Source: Gymnorhina tibicen (lineage: Eukaryota; Chordata; Aves; Passeriformes; Artamidae). Taken from it: a stretch of 64,000 bases of DNA. The notes beneath the pieces were generated by a model that did no database searches, had not been told where the DNA came from, and worked only from the letters and a program-made list of their open reading frames with translations. The DNA lies in NCBI GenBank assembly GCA_013399875.1, contig VXAZ01003899.1, positions 1,163,817-1,227,816 on the forward strand. Reading direction: 5' to 3'. Positions 62,195-64,000 of the stretch are shown here, piece by piece; the stretch's first letter is position 1, and every line of letters starts with the position of its first letter. A program made the translations under genes and the position numbers.

Positions 62195-64000
62195 GTAATA
62201 CTCAACAATGAGATAGAAATCAGTAGTAGAGATCAGGTTTATTCAACAGAATATAAATACCCAGGAAGAAAAAACCAACCAACCAACATCCCACAACACA
62301 TAATAAACAGAACATACACAGAACAAGATTAAGCATTGCACAACACACAAGTTCTAAACTAGGTTCTAAGTTTACAAGGAATACAATTTAAGCAAAATAA
62401 AAACCTTACGTATGAGAGAGTTCTTTGTCTCAGCCAGCTGCTGCCAGCTTGTCTGTCTGTCTTTCAATTTCTCAGAAAGGTGTGTGTGAAAATCTAAATG
62501 AAATAAAACAAATAACATTTTAGAGATGGCTCTTCTTCTTTTCTTCCATTCTATTCACCTTTGGTGCAATACAGCCAACAGAACGTTTCACCTCCTCCCA
62601 CCCAAAGCATTCCTCAATAGTAAGTAAAATACATTACTCATAAATATCTAGAGATCAGGAATTCTTGTATCTTGTTATCATGACATAAAAAGGCATATTG
62701 AATAGCAGTAGCTTGGTGCAATCTTGCTTTGCAGGGAGTCCATATACCCACTGCCAGCATCATTAACCACAAAAAGGCCTGAGTGCATAAAAATCTCTCT
62801 AAAATCTCTCTTTGGGTAGAATTTAACCCAAAGGCCAGCACAGTTTCCATACAGGCTGGACAGGAGATGCTTGAGTTCATACTAACTTATTTTCAGTGTA
62901 CTATCCATTCCTCCTAAAGCCACATATCATTACATTCTTCTAAAAGATATTTTTTGTTATCTAAAACCAGACTCCTAAGATACATTTGGAAAATGGACAC
63001 TTTCAGCTGTAATAAATCACTTCTTACATGTTTATTGCAGCAGCATTATGACTTTTACATTGACTCTTAACATACTCAGGCTCATTCTGCTGCATCTCAA
63101 CCAGACAGGAACCAGTGAAACTCCACTGTTGCAAGGAGAATTCTTTTTTCTTTTTTGTCTCATAAAAACTCTTCAGCTTTAGGAAAGCAGATTTTAACAT
63201 ATACATACAAAAAAAACCCCTTTAGTTTTGAATCATCTCTCTCTTAGACTAAAAAGAACTAAAATAATCCTGGATTTTGAAAACATGACATAAACCAGGA
63301 GTCCTCTTACATTTGAAAAGCTCAAAATCAATTGAAAATTATTATTGAATTTCATAATAACATCAGGAAAATTCTCAGATGTAGTAAACAGGAAACATAA
63401 AACCTATTTTTATTTATTTACATGATTTGCCTTGCAAAAACCAGCAAGACAAGAGGCCCAATAATTAATGTATGGTCACTCTGATTCTTGTTTTTCTCTA
63501 AGTTTTCACTGGAAAATGATTTTACTTGGTGCATCTCAGGTTCAAATCCTTCATAATATTTATAAGGTAATAATTTAATCTTTCAGCCAACACTCAAATA
63601 AAATAAACAGTGAAAATGTGTTCTGTAAACACAGCAATTTATTATATGCAAAGAAAAAAGGCAACACATTGACACAAATAAAAAAAGGGCTGACCAAGAC
63701 AATAGAAAATAAACCACTTTGCATGCATGACAACAAATTAGCTATTTGTTAGGAGCAAAAATACTTTGCTTCAAGTGGAATAATGGGAAAGAATGACAGC
63801 AACTGAGTCTTACATCTCTGCCTTTGGGGGAAAAGGAATTTCAAGGGACAAGTTACAAACAATAAAAACCAGGTAGAATTTACTAAACTGGCTCAATGTC
63901 TCCTTGCCACAGGTGAAGTTAAATTTTGATAAGGTACGGCTAGAAGACATTTTTGGGTACTTTGGCTCACATCTAATTAGTTCAGCTTTATTATGATGAT

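Larger units (their letters stand above)
50523..64000. other. Unique non-coding DNA, no recognisable gene
   Basis: AT-rich unique sequence with exon-like intervals at 51359-51478, 55006-55109 and 62064-62194, a degenerate TATC-type tract, an exact 13-bp direct repeat, a TA microsatellite and an A-rich tract near 57.03-57.07 kb. GC-richer patches occur near 53.14-53.25 and 57.63-57.80 kb. The remaining open frames are short, on both strands, and match no family I know. Confidence 0.65.

Overview
The window looks like bird nuclear DNA, and I find no protein-coding or RNA gene in it that I can name. The bird call rests on four things: an AT-rich background; two short, decayed pieces of CR1 LINE 3' end (25736-25858 and 50361-50522), whose wording matches the CR1 tails typical of avian genomes; one compact solo ERV long terminal repeat with intact 5-bp target-site duplications (28206-28619); and a very low overall repeat load for 64 kb. 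There are no bacterial signals: no operons, no ribosome-binding-site-led genes and no CRISPR array. Open reading frames are short (longest about 120 codons), occur on both strands and have no recognisable domains. This fits an intergenic region or one or more large introns of a vertebrate.

Layout. 1-10 kb is unique AT-rich DNA with two exon-like intervals, a homeodomain-type inverted repeat (6191-6234), a cluster of TGATTGAC-type sites (6867-6960), an AT/CA-rich stretch and an A-rich tract. A 57-bp tandem duplication sits at 10379-10492. 10.5-25.7 kb is mostly unique sequence with two GC-rich patches (about 14.83-15.21 and 16.48-16.92 kb) and short microsatellites. 25.7-28.6 kb holds the first CR1 fragment and the solo LTR, which is the best-defined element in the window. 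28.6-50.4 kb contains C18 and T18 homopolymers, a short perfect hairpin, a G-quadruplex-type purine tract and several exon-like intervals. 50.4-64 kb holds the second CR1 fragment, further exon-like intervals and AT-rich microsatellites.

The exon-like intervals pair a pyrimidine-tract acceptor and a GT donor with at least one open frame. They lie on both strands and do not form a consistent gene. Pseudo-exons of this kind are common in vertebrate introns, so each has low confidence and is listed so that it can be tested against RNA or cross-species alignment. I did not find a convincing undescribed biological system. The observations most worth following are the solo LTR with its two perfect 12-bp inverted repeats, the paired homeodomain-type sites near 6.2 and 6.9 kb, and the two or three best exon-like intervals.
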